Source: Siniperca chuatsi (taxonomy: Eukaryota > Chordata > Actinopteri > Centrarchiformes > Sinipercidae). From it: DNA of 64,000 nucleotides. The stretch is from contig NC_058064.1 of NCBI RefSeq assembly GCF_020085105.1, forward strand, positions 14,746,501 to 14,810,500, in the 5' to 3' direction. A program made the translations under genes and the position numbers. Below the pieces are notes generated by a model. The model ran no database searches. It was not told the origin of the DNA and saw only the letters and a program-made list of their open reading frames with translations. How positions within the stretch are numbered: the stretch's first letter is position 1; each line of letters begins with the position of its first letter. Positions 24,511-33,685 of the stretch are shown one piece after another.

Positions 24511-24529
24511 CCAATCGCGGGCCGCCACG
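24511..24529 (+). promoter_or_regulatory. ER-stress response element (ERSE), perfect match
   Basis: CCAAT at 24511-24515, exactly nine bases, then CCACG at 24525-24529. This is the full CCAAT-N9-CCACG consensus bound by NF-Y plus ATF6/XBP1. It lies about 240 bp upstream of the alg12 start codon and about 285 bp upstream of the creld2 start. ERSEs work in either orientation, so it can serve both genes. Confidence 0.85.
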
Positions 24530-24726
24530 CGCGGGACAAAAAGCTCCTTCCCCACGTGGAAAATTCAAGAATTCTAGTAGTAGTTTTTAAATAATTTAGT
24601 TTTTCATTGTGGATGAAGTGATTAATACAATTTCTAAACAATATCTTAATCCCATTACTAGAAAAAGGATATTATTTTTTTTTTAGCGATATGAAAACAT
24701 GTTGTGCAGCTCGCTTCCTGTCTTGA

Positions 24727-24734
24727 CCGGAAGT
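24727..24734 (+). promoter_or_regulatory. ETS/GABP-type site near alg12 start
   Basis: CCGGAAGT, the core ETS-family motif, typical of TATA-less housekeeping promoters. It lies 19 bp before the chosen alg12 ATG and so is probably at or just downstream of the transcription start. Confidence 0.4.
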
Positions 24735-24752
24735 GACAATCTTTCAGCTGTC

Positions 24753-27700
24753 ATGGCTGAAAAGAGGGATGTTATGGGGCTGCCACTGCTACTTTTATTA
24801 ATATCTGTGGCTCTCTTGCATTTATTAATATGCCCGTTTACTAAAGTTGAGGAGAGCTTTAATTTACAAGCGGTGCACGATATTCTGTATCACAGACTTA
24901 ACTTTGACAAGGTAAGCAGGTGTTATAGATGCAGGTACTAACTAGATGTGCTAACAAGCTATGCTAACTATTCACAGCACCAGTGAATGAAATAATTGTC
25001 TTTCTTAAATCAAACATTTGTGAACACGTTCCAAAAACCATACAGACAAACACTTACATTAACACAGTTTGTATGTATTTTAGAGCTTCACAGTTTTATA
25101 GCCTTATCATTTGTAGAAGGGGGAAATGTGTTTGAATGTAAAATTCCATAGCAGTCCCAAAGAGAGTACAATGAATGACATGTACGGTTTTGGTTAATTT
25201 ATACTTAATGCAATACAAAGCCATGAGTAAGATTTAAAAAAAATACATATGAGGAAGCATTGTGAAGTCATAGAAATGAATGCTGAATTATTCCTGCTGA
25301 ACTTTAAAATGTAATCTTACTGCTTTCAAAAAACGTATGCTGCATCATTTCCATATTAGCTAAAAACGATACATTTTGTTTGAAACATAAATTAGTGACA
25401 ATTTTATTTGTATAGCCCCAAATCATACACTTCAGTGGTTTTACAGAACCATTAATATTAAGTCATATAATCATACCAAAAGAATTGAGAAAACAGTTGA
25501 CACAACAGTCTCAGCTCAAGATCCATTTAGAGCTTTTGATCATGATGAGTTTGCCCAATTGTCATGACAACATTTTTTTTTAAACATCTACAGGTCCTTG
25601 ACAACTGTGAAAACTCATTCTGCTGATGAAATCAGCATGTGATATGATTAAGAACTCCAGATCAGCCACTAAATGGACCTTGAGATGCAATTGTTTTTGT
25701 CAACTGCTGTTTCTAAGGTCAAAAATTAACTTTGCAACTCAAGTAAAAAACATTTTCTGTATTAAGGTCTGGCTTGTATTAGTGTTGTTGAGACCAGAGT
25801 GTGTCCTGTCTTTCAGTATGACCATCATGAGTTCCCTGGTGTGGTGCCACGGACTTTCCTTGGCCCCCTGTTTCTCTCCACGCTCTGCTCCCCCATTGTG
25901 TTTCTGTCCTCTCTGCTGGATGCACCGAAATTCTACACACAGCTGACAGGTAAATCGCTAATTGGTACTTTCCAATCCACTGATATGTTAAAAACAATGT
26001 TGCCTCTTTGGTTTAAACAAATGTGCTATCTTGCTGTGTCCTGTGCAGTCCGAGCTTCCCTGGGAGTGTGTGTTATCAGTGCACTGTGGCACATGCAGAG
26101 GGAGGTGAGGAGGCAATTTGGCTCCACAGTTGCAGGGCTCTTCTGTCTGATGTGTGCTTCTCAGTTTCACCTAATGTTCTATAGCACCAGGACGCTCCCT
26201 AATGTATTTGCACTGCCAATAGGTAAGATACATTGGTAAAAATCATCATAATCCAGAGACTCTGGATTAACCTTTTTATTTTCCTGTTTTCCTGAATTAG
26301 TGAGTAAATCTACAAGTGACATGATGACAGTACATTTTTCTTCCCAGTTCTGGTAGCATTCACATCTTGGATGGCTCAGGAACACGGCCGGTTCGTCAGC
26401 CTCTCTGCTTTGGTCATCATTGTGTTCCGGTCGGAGCTCTGCATCTTCTTGGGTCTCATGTTACTAATATCACTGCTGAGCAGGAGGCTGGGACTGCTGC
26501 AGCTGCTTTACTATGCCGTTCCTGCTGGGATCTTATCACTGGGTGAGTAGTAAATGTACAGTATATGAAAAGTACATACTCAATAAACAGTAAATTGCCC
26601 CTGCTGTCCAAACAGATTTTAACTTCCTTTGTCTTTTACAGCTCTGACAGTGGCCATTGACACCTTCTTTTGGGGGAAGTTTTTGTGGCCTGAAGGTCAG
26701 GTTTTGTGGTACAACACTATTCTCAACAAAAGTTCCAACTGGGGAATATCCTTTCATTTACTTGAGTACACTCCCACTTATGTTTAGCTATCACTTGTGC
26801 ATTCACTTGAACTTTTTGTTAATTTCAAGGATGAGCTCCACCTTCCCAGTTCTCCTTGACTCTCTTCTCCCCAGTAAACCTCCCCCTTTCTGTGGTATTT
26901 TTACTCTGCTGTGCCCCGCGCCCTGGGCTGCACGCTGCTCTTCGTCCCCCTCGGCCTCCTTGACAGGCGGATGAGGCTGCTGCTGCTACCCACCGTGGGC
27001 TTCATCCTCATCTACTCGCTGCTGCCCCACAAGGAGATGCGCTTCATCATATACACTTTCCCTATGCTCAGCTTGGTGGCTGCCCGAGGCTGTTCTTTCA
27101 TGTAAGTGAAAACATATTACCCTAATGCTTACATTCAAAAATACAGGGCAGGAAATTTACATTTTATCAACCAACAAGAGTGTCCGATGGACTCCAACAC
27201 AAACCAGACATTTATTGCTTTGTAAGCCAGATATGACCTATAGAGTACAGAAATCCTTTGGAAGGTGAGACAGTTGACTTGGCTGGTGGATGTTGATTAT
27301 TTCGTGCTCTTAAAATAGATACAAAGCAGCTATTCTCCAGATATTGATATCAGTGCCATCAAAAGAAAGACATCCTGTGTCAACAGTGTGGCAGGATACC
27401 AGTGTCTGACATTAGCTGCTCTTTTATATGAGACACTGCAAAAGCTCACTCTCTTCTTCCTTTGTACTTTAGTTTGTGCAACTACCAGAAATCCTGGATG
27501 TATAAACTGGGCTCTGCGGTCGTGGTTGGCCAGCTGTTGACCAATGCTGCGTACTCTAGTATTTGTCTCTACGTTTCCCACCACAACTACCCAGGCGGCC
27601 GAGGAATGCAGGAACTACACAGGCTGTTACCAGTCACAGCAGGTTGGAATCACTTTGAGCACGTTTTTATTTGTGGAGAGTTTACAAGAAATAGTCTTAT

Positions 27701-28521
27701 ACAAGAAATCAGAAACACTATTAATCCTTGCCACTTTATAACACGAGCTAATAAGTCAATTAAGTCTTTTAATCATTGAAAATGTGGAAAAAACTTCAAA
27801 ATCATATGTGCTTGTAATGTGCAATTTAGGGGGTGCTTCTTAGATTGCCTTTTAATTTTCCTTGTTGTGCAATTATCTCAGCTAAACTAGACTGACTTTA
27901 TTTATTTGCACATGTATGCAAACCATGTTAGTATGATTAACTATATTAAATGTGCATAAGACAAAAGAATCTTGGCTTTTTTACTTTTTCAGTAATTATA
28001 CAAAATACTGTATACGAATATAATCCTTTTTTACATGCATAATAGGTTTGTTCAGAGAACACTGTTCTCACATTGTTACACAATGCCTTTGTCCCCTCAG
28101 ATGTCTTTGTTCATATTGACACCTATGCAGCTGAAACTGGAGTGTCTCGCTTCTTGGAGCAGAACAGAAAATGGAGGTTATTGTATTTTTCATTGTTTTG
28201 AACTAAACTTTGCCAAAAACAATGTACTCAATATTATCACTCTTGTAACGTTAAATTTTTATTTTTATTTTTTACAGATATGACAAACGTGAGGACCTGA
28301 ACCTAACAAATCCTGAGATCAAAATGTACTCGCACCTCCTGATGGAGGCTAACGTCACCAAGATAAAGCTACTCCAGGACACTCATCAGCCTCTGGCCTT
28401 CGTAGAGGGTTACAGCAACATTGCCTTCAACTTGTTTCAATTCCCTCCTGTCAGTGTGCGATTAGAGAGAAAAACCGTGCTAATGGAGAGAGGGACTGCA
28501 ACCGGGCAACAAAAAAAGTGA
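24753..28521 (+). CDS. alg12: Dol-P-Man:Man7GlcNAc2-PP-Dol alpha-1,6-mannosyltransferase
   Basis: An ER membrane GT22-family mannosyltransferase. It adds the eighth mannose (alpha-1,6) from dolichol-P-mannose to the lipid-linked N-glycan precursor. Exons: 24753-24911, 25817-25949, 26049-26222, 26348-26542, 26642-26745, 26878-27101, 27473-27642, 28101-28176, 28278-28521, closing to 492 residues (human 488). Visible family blocks are '[14 protein letters not shown]' just after the first membrane segment, '[12 protein letters not shown]', '[13 protein letters not shown]', '[13 protein letters not shown]', '[12 protein letters not shown]' and 'VSHHNYPGG'. Several leucine-rich membrane spans are seen. 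The intron between exons 5 and 6 has a U12-type AT donor (separate entry); all others are GT-AG. The start at MAEKRD is preferred to an in-frame ATG 54 bp upstream because it matches the family's N-terminal length and has a better Kozak context. Confidence 0.95.
25390..25535 (-). repeat. L2-type LINE tail fragment in alg12 intron 1
   Basis: 'caattttatttgtatagcccc...' is the minus-strand tail of a fish L2-like LINE. It is only the 3' terminus, with no coding sequence. The rest of the 905-bp intron is unremarkable. Confidence 0.45.
26746..26877 (+). other. alg12: U12-type (minor spliceosome) intron of alg12, AT-AA ends
   Basis: The intron opens with ATATCCTTTC, a full match to the U12-dependent AT-class 5' splice site. 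TCCTTGAC at 26853-26860, with branch A at 26859, fits the U12 branch-site consensus TCCTTRAC and lies 18 nt before the exon. The flanking exons read ...SSNWG and TSPFLWYFY..., the conserved ALG12 order, only if the next exon starts at ACC (26878). The intron then ends in AA. The nearest AG (26873-26874) would put an in-frame TAA in the message, and ending at AC (26879) would shift the frame. Length 132 bp. Confidence 0.8.
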
Positions 28522-28932
28522 CTTTAACAGGAATGATGTGTTGGATTAAAGAGTCATGCTTTCTTAGTGACCAAAATATAAGACCCAAGGTGACAATAAC
28601 AAGTATCTCAAAGGTTATTCAAATGTAAAGGCTATTTTTCCAGGTATGAAAAGAATAACACGTCTGTCATCCATCACATTCCACCACAGATCAACTGCTG
28701 ACGTGCTACCAAAGTAGATAAATATGTTGCACTGAACTGTCATACATCTTTTCTGATGTTTAAAATGGTTCACTATTCTCATGCTGATGTGTAATGCATT
28801 GCGTTTCCCATGAATAGCAAGGAAAAAATTTAATGTCTTCTTGCAGACAAGGAAACTTATCTTCTACAGACAGTTTGGTATTCTTTACCTCAGGCTGTGA
28901 TTTGTATATTTTATAGATAGATTTTATAGATG

Positions 28933-28938
28933 AATAAA
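28933..28938 (+). terminator. alg12: alg12 poly(A) signal
   Basis: AATAAA about 410 bp after the alg12 stop codon, in AT-rich 3' UTR. Cleavage would fall near 28955-28965. Confidence 0.6.
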
Positions 28939-29089
28939 GTTGAAACTGAGTGGAAGAACCTTGTTTCCGAAATTGGACTTTTATGTATCAAGCCTGCACA
29001 TGAGAGACAACCCTGTAAACTCCATGATCTGAACATTAAAACATCTCTCAACCAAAGAAAAACCTCTGCAATATTGCATTAGGAAAACC

Positions 29090-29095
29090 TTTATT
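29090..29095 (-). terminator. zbed4: zbed4 poly(A) signal
   Basis: TTTATT on the plus strand gives AATAAA for the minus-strand zbed4, about 800 bp after its stop codon. The 3' UTR (about 29075-29902) is AT-rich with an A-run at 29343-29359. This end lies only about 110-120 bp from the convergent alg12 end. Confidence 0.55.
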
Positions 29096-29902
29096 TACAA
29101 ATGACCACAAAATTTGCATGGTTCCAGTCTCAATGCTAAAACATTTATCAAATTAGGTTCAGAAGTCATTTAATATAAAAATGTACAGTACATTGTTTTA
29201 CTCAATAATAAACCCATAATTTAATCCCCTGGACATAAACTTAAATTGTGCTTTAGAGACAAATTGTATATTCCAAACAAACTGCTTATTCTAAAAATAC
29301 AGCAATATCATACATGATCTTATTAAAAACATTTCAGCAAGTTAAAAAAAAAAAAAAAAGGTCTATTTCTAAATGACAGTACCATGAGCCACAAATTCAC
29401 AATGAAAATTAAATAACATTAACTTAAAACATCTTTCAGTCACAGCATTTATTTTTGGGCCATGTTTTCATTCAGAAAACAACTCTGCATTTATCTATCA
29501 TTTAATACATAATAATCAAAAAGCATCCTGACGTGATTTTCGCAATTTAACAAAATATTTACAGCATTTTGACCTGAAGTAGTTTTGGATAAGGCACAAG
29601 AAGAGAGTAGACAGAAAACAAAAACATCGATTTACAAGCAAACACATTATCACCAACCCCTACAGCTAGAAAAACCCTCCCTCCCTGATACACTTCTGAC
29701 TGAGACGTTTCATCACAACAGCTCCAAAGTGTTTAACAGTAGTACACAGAATACAATAAAACCTCCAAATCTGGCCTTTGCATTGAGATTCAATCAGTGT
29801 ATAAATTGATATTTTACAATTTGCCCAAAAGAAAACCCCCATTTCACAGCTAATCAACTTGGTCCTTGATAAAAGGGTTTTCAAGTTAATGCTCAATGAT
29901 AA

Positions 29903-32900
29903 TCAGTACTGAAAATAAATCAAAGGGAGGTTGACCTTGAGGAACACCAGACCCTCCATGTTTTCCAGTAAAGGCCTGGGCTGATTTAGGGCACAGTTGA
30001 CACTAGCTGTGCTGAACAGTGTCTCTGCTGGGACGATGCTGGGAGGGCAGCCCACGTAACGGGCAGCTACTTTGGCAAGATCAGGCCACAGGAACTTTTT
30101 CAGGTTCCAATAGTCGAGGGGGTCACAGCTTTGATCAAGTATGTCTTCCTCAAGGTACTCCAGCACTGCCAGCTCTGAGGACTTCGGCTTCTCCTCGTGT
30201 TTTATCTTTTGTCGGATGTCAGCCATTAGGGACCAGAGGTTGTCCTTGTTTGAGTGGGAGGTGTTGGATGAAACGGGGGCCTCATTGCAGCCATTGGGCA
30301 GCAGAGGCTTAACTGCCACTGAGGTAGAAGACGACAAGTCCAGCTCCCGGATTAGATCTTGTTTACATTGTTCAGCTTCTTCCTCTGTGAACAATGAAGT
30401 CTTGTATCGTGGGTCCAGCATGGTCGCCCAGGTGAATCGTGGGTCGTGCAGAGTTGCGGACATTCTGCTCACCATGGCTTCTTTTAGAGATTTGAGCATG
30501 TTGTCTATGCCCACAGTTTCATCAAACAGCAGGTCTATCTTTCTATTGAGGATGTGAATGAGTGGTATCACTTGTCCCAGAGTGGCAGTGCGGTTGCTCA
30601 TCTCCCTGTAGGCGACTTCGAAAGGTTTCATTGCATTGCAGACTGACAGCATCACCTCCCACTGATCGCAGCTGATCATTTCCCTGAAATTGCACTCGAT
30701 CGACATCTCGTCGATGGCTTTCTTCTGTTCCACCAGCCGCTCCAGCATGAAAAAGGAGGTCCTCCATTTGGAGGGAACATCCTGAATCAGTTGGTTCTCT
30801 GGCAGCTGGTGGGCCCTCTGGAGCTCAGCCAGCTTCTCCTTGGCTTTTGCTGAGCGGTGCACACGTTCACAGATCTTTCGTGCAATACTCAGAAGGTTCT
30901 GAACCATTCTCTGGCTCTTTATGGCTTCGCTAACAATGAGGTCTATAGTGTGTCCAAAACACTGCATGGTGACATGGCCACGGTCCTCCAAGGTGTTTCT
31001 GATGGTGTTGTTATCAGTTACAGTGAACCCCTTTTTCAGCCCCGATGAGGTGATCCAAGAATCCCACAGATACTCGAGCTGCTTTGGGATGTCATGCATA
31101 TTGTGATCACAGTCTATTTGTGAGACACTTAAGAGAGCGGAGCAGTGAAAGTCCTGACCCTGGGGTCTGACACTTGACTCGTACGTCGCCCAGTGGGCGG
31201 TAAGGGTCAGGTATTCCCTTGTCTGGCTACTGACCCAAATACTAGTTGTAAAATGGACAACACCACCTTCAGCCTCTTTCAGATGGGTCAGCACAACATC
31301 CTTCACCTTTTCGTACATATCTGGTATGGCAGTGCTGGTAAAGTAAGAAGAAGGTGGTAGAGAATACTGAGGCTGGAGGTACTCTAGTAGTCTGTTCAGT
31401 CCAGCATTCTCCACGATAGCTGATGGCTGAAGATCCAGTGCGAGCATTTCTGCAATAAGTTTGGTTATTTTTTTGGCAATCGGGTGGTGTTCATCAAACC
31501 TCTCACGGTTCTGTTCTGTTTCATAAACGGAAGTGTCCATGAGCTCTTGTTTAACGTGAATTTCAGCAGACGGCACATCACCTGAGATAGCTTTGTTACT
31601 TTCAAGAACATGTCCATGAAACCTCTGCATATGCCTAAAGAGGCAGCTTGTGCCGAGGTTTGTAGTCTTTTTGCCTCTGCTAATTGTGCGGCTACAGTGC
31701 AAACAAATCACCTTTGTGGGGTCAGCAGGTGAAATGGAGAAATGGTTCCACAGTTTTGACGTCTTTTTGCTGAAAACAGGCAGGGTTTGTGGCTTTTTCT
31801 CACTGGCAGGGCTCTCAGTTTCTTTGGTTGAAACTGCGTCTGTTGTGGTGAGATTGGTGTAGGGATGAGGGGAAGATTCCTTCTCATCTGTGCTTTTTTG
31901 GTTTTTGAGGACGTCTGGGTGGCGTCTCATAAGATGCCTCATCAGACAGCTTGTACCAAAGTCGCCCCGTTTCCCCCGACTGATGACGCATGGACAGTAA
32001 CGGCACAGTGCTTTTAACTGGTCAACTGGTGACACTATGAAATGGTGCCACACTTCAGATTTCACCCGTTTCATGATCTTCTTGTTTTGCTGGAAAACTG
32101 AATGATCCTGATTGAGGCTGGGGCCCTCTGAGAGGTCGCATGGTGAGGAAGTTAGGGGTGTATCCTCCCCTTGAGTTTTGAAGGAGAGATTGAGAGAGGA
32201 CTCCTGCCCTGACAGATGCATCATGTCATCAGATTCCTCTTTTATATCCATGCTTTCCTCCATGCTTTGGGGCAGTTCATCTGATATGGTTTCTGGTGAG
32301 GATGGAAGAAGGGGTGATTCTTTTTTTACTTCAAGTGGATCCTGTAGTTGTGTGCGGGACAACAGTGAGGGCGGGTTTGTATAGGGTGGGGGAATGTGAT
32401 TTCCCTGTCCATTTTCCTCAATGACAACCTCTTTGTGGGCCCTCCACATATGACGAATCAGACAGCTTGTCCCTAGATCCTTCCCATTTTTACCCCTACT
32501 GAATTCATTCATGCAATGGATACATACTGCTTTGGAATTGTCAGCAGGCGACAGGTAGAAGTGTTTCCATACAGCTGATCTTCGACGGGAACTCGAGCTT
32601 TTAGGGGTCCCAGAAAGGCGCTCGGGCCCTCCGTCTGACATGTCTTCAAGGTTGTTTTCATTGGAATGTGAGGATGACAGCGTGCTGCAAACAGTGTCAG
32701 TGTTGGCATACGGTTCTAGTTTTGGTTCGACTTTGGGTAACACTTCTTTGGATGACAGATCCGAGTTGTCAGCTGAGGAGGTGGACGGTGAAGTGTTCTT
32801 TGAGGCAGAAGAAATAACACTATTTGTCAAGTCTCCGTTTTTTGGTGAGTTTGGGGAGGGAGGTATCAAAGATGAGGCAGGAGAGCTAGTCAGATGATTG

Positions 32901-33685
32901 GAGGATGCATCTGCTCCATCTTGTAAAAGCACATTGGGGTGAGCCCTTCGTACGTGCCTCATTAAACAGCTTGTACTGAGGTCTTTCTCATTCTTACCCC
33001 GACTGAACTCTTTCATGCAGTATAAACAGATTGCTTTGGTACTGTCTCGTGGAGATATGCAGAAATGATTCCATGCAGGGGATTTTTTCCTTGGGTTGGT
33101 ATTACTCCTTATAGATGACAAAAGGCTCTGAGTGACAGCATCCATGGCAACATCATAAAGGGTGCTTGTGTATCCACTTAGTAAATTATTATATTCATCG
33201 CCATCTCTAGTTACAAAAGGGCCAATTGAGCTACCAAATGCTAGCCTTTCGTCATCCTGGATTTCCTCCTCGATCCCATTTGCATCCCCAGTCTCCTCTT
33301 TGATATGTTGACTTGCTTCATTACCATTTTCATACTGTTCATTCTCCGCATTCCCCTCAGTATCATTATTTGGGCATTTGTTTGAAAGAGTGGGAGAAGC
33401 TGGATCAGTCTCACTTGCTTGGTCTGACTCCAACTGTTTGTCACCCTGAGAAGATAAATCAAAAGAAGGGGGAGAGTCTTTATCCAGTGTTATTGAGGAA
33501 CAAGCAGGTGACTTTGCATTCGCAGTCTCATGAGGGTTAATGCTGTAGGATTTGAACACATAGCCATCCTGGCCCTCAATTTTCAAGCAAGTCCCTTTTG
33601 CCTCTCTTTTTTTACTTTCTATGGAGCCATTAGGTTCACTGACCATATCCTCACTCATGTGAGAGACCTCCTCTTCCCCATCCAT
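29903..33685 (-). CDS. zbed4: Zinc finger BED domain-containing protein 4 (domesticated hAT transposase)
   Basis: A nuclear DNA-binding protein derived from a hAT transposase. One uninterrupted coding exon of 1260 codons (human ZBED4 is 1171). Four BED fingers lie at about residues 203-250, 370-418, 543-590 and 644-691. Each has the W-x-HF...SP start, a CxxC pair and the SRGK..., TSCL..H(x)4-5H end. They are separated by long Ser/Pro/Glu-rich linkers containing SUMO-type VKxE/IKEE motifs. The transposase-derived region follows ('GFTVTDNN', 'CFGHTIDLIV', 'DVPSKWRTSFFML', 'ATMLDPRYK'). The C-terminal hATC dimerisation domain is at about 1186-1258 ('DPLDYW', 'PPSIVPAETLFSTA'). The ATG is in good Kozak context (gccATGg). 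A CTACAG acceptor 20 bp upstream and a second at about 33882 show that the 5' UTR is spliced. Confidence 0.95.
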   Translation of the reverse strand: MDGEEEVSHMSEDMVSEPNGSIESKKREAKGTCLKIEGQDGYVFKSYSINPHETANAKSPACSSITLDKDSPPSFDLSSQGDKQLESDQASETDPASPTLSNKCPNNDTEGNAENEQYENGNEASQHIKEETGDANGIEEEIQDDERLAFGSSIGPFVTRDGDEYNNLLSGYTSTLYDVAMDAVTQSLLSSIRSNTNPRKKSPAWNHFCISPRDSTKAICLYCMKEFSRGKNEKDLSTSCLMRHVRRAHPNVLLQDGADASSNHLTSSPASSLIPPSPNSPKNGDLTNSVISSASKNTSPSTSSADNSDLSSKEVLPKVEPKLEPYANTDTVCSTLSSSHSNENNLEDMSDGGPERLSGTPKSSSSRRRSAVWKHFYLSPADNSKAVCIHCMNEFSRGKNGKDLGTSCLIRHMWRAHKEVVIEENGQGNHIPPPYTNPPSLLSRTQLQDPLEVKKESPLLPSSPETISDELPQSMEESMDIKEESDDMMHLSGQESSLNLSFKTQGEDTPLTSSPCDLSEGPSLNQDHSVFQQNKKIMKRVKSEVWHHFIVSPVDQLKALCRYCPCVISRGKRGDFGTSCLMRHLMRRHPDVLKNQKSTDEKESSPHPYTNLTTTDAVSTKETESPASEKKPQTLPVFSKKTSKLWNHFSISPADPTKVICLHCSRTISRGKKTTNLGTSCLFRHMQRFHGHVLESNKAISGDVPSAEIHVKQELMDTSVYETEQNRERFDEHHPIAKKITKLIAEMLALDLQPSAIVENAGLNRLLEYLQPQYSLPPSSYFTSTAIPDMYEKVKDVVLTHLKEAEGGVVHFTTSIWVSSQTREYLTLTAHWATYESSVRPQGQDFHCSALLSVSQIDCDHNMHDIPKQLEYLWDSWITSSGLKKGFTVTDNNTIRNTLEDRGHVTMQCFGHTIDLIVSEAIKSQRMVQNLLSIARKICERVHRSAKAKEKLAELQRAHQLPENQLIQDVPSKWRTSFFMLERLVEQKKAIDEMSIECNFREMISCDQWEVMLSVCNAMKPFEVAYREMSNRTATLGQVIPLIHILNRKIDLLFDETVGIDNMLKSLKEAMVSRMSATLHDPRFTWATMLDPRYKTSLFTEEEAEQCKQDLIRELDLSSSTSVAVKPLLPNGCNEAPVSSNTSHSNKDNLWSLMADIRQKIKHEEKPKSSELAVLEYLEEDILDQSCDPLDYWNLKKFLWPDLAKVAARYVGCPPSIVPAETLFSTASVNCALNQPRPLLENMEGLVFLKVNLPLIYFQY

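Larger units (their letters stand above)
24228..24752. promoter_or_regulatory. bidirectional creld2-alg12 promoter
   Basis: Only 525 bp separate the two start codons, which face away from each other. The interval holds a perfect ERSE (24511-24529) within a short GC-rich island (about 24505-24560), a CACGTG E-box near 24555, and a CCGGAAGT ETS/GABP-type site just upstream of the alg12 start. In mammals CRELD2 and ALG12 are likewise a head-to-head pair, and CRELD2 is induced by ER stress. Confidence 0.8.

Noticed and set aside
24699-24752. Upstream in-frame ATG that would add 18 residues to alg12
   Set aside because: The extension has no family resemblance and overlaps the ETS-type site. The ATG at 24753 gives the usual N-terminus just before the first membrane segment.
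26657-26974. 105-codon plus-strand frame running through the alg12 intron
   Set aside because: It reads exon 5 and exon 6 of alg12 in the wrong frame and crosses the U12-type intron. It has no homology of its own.
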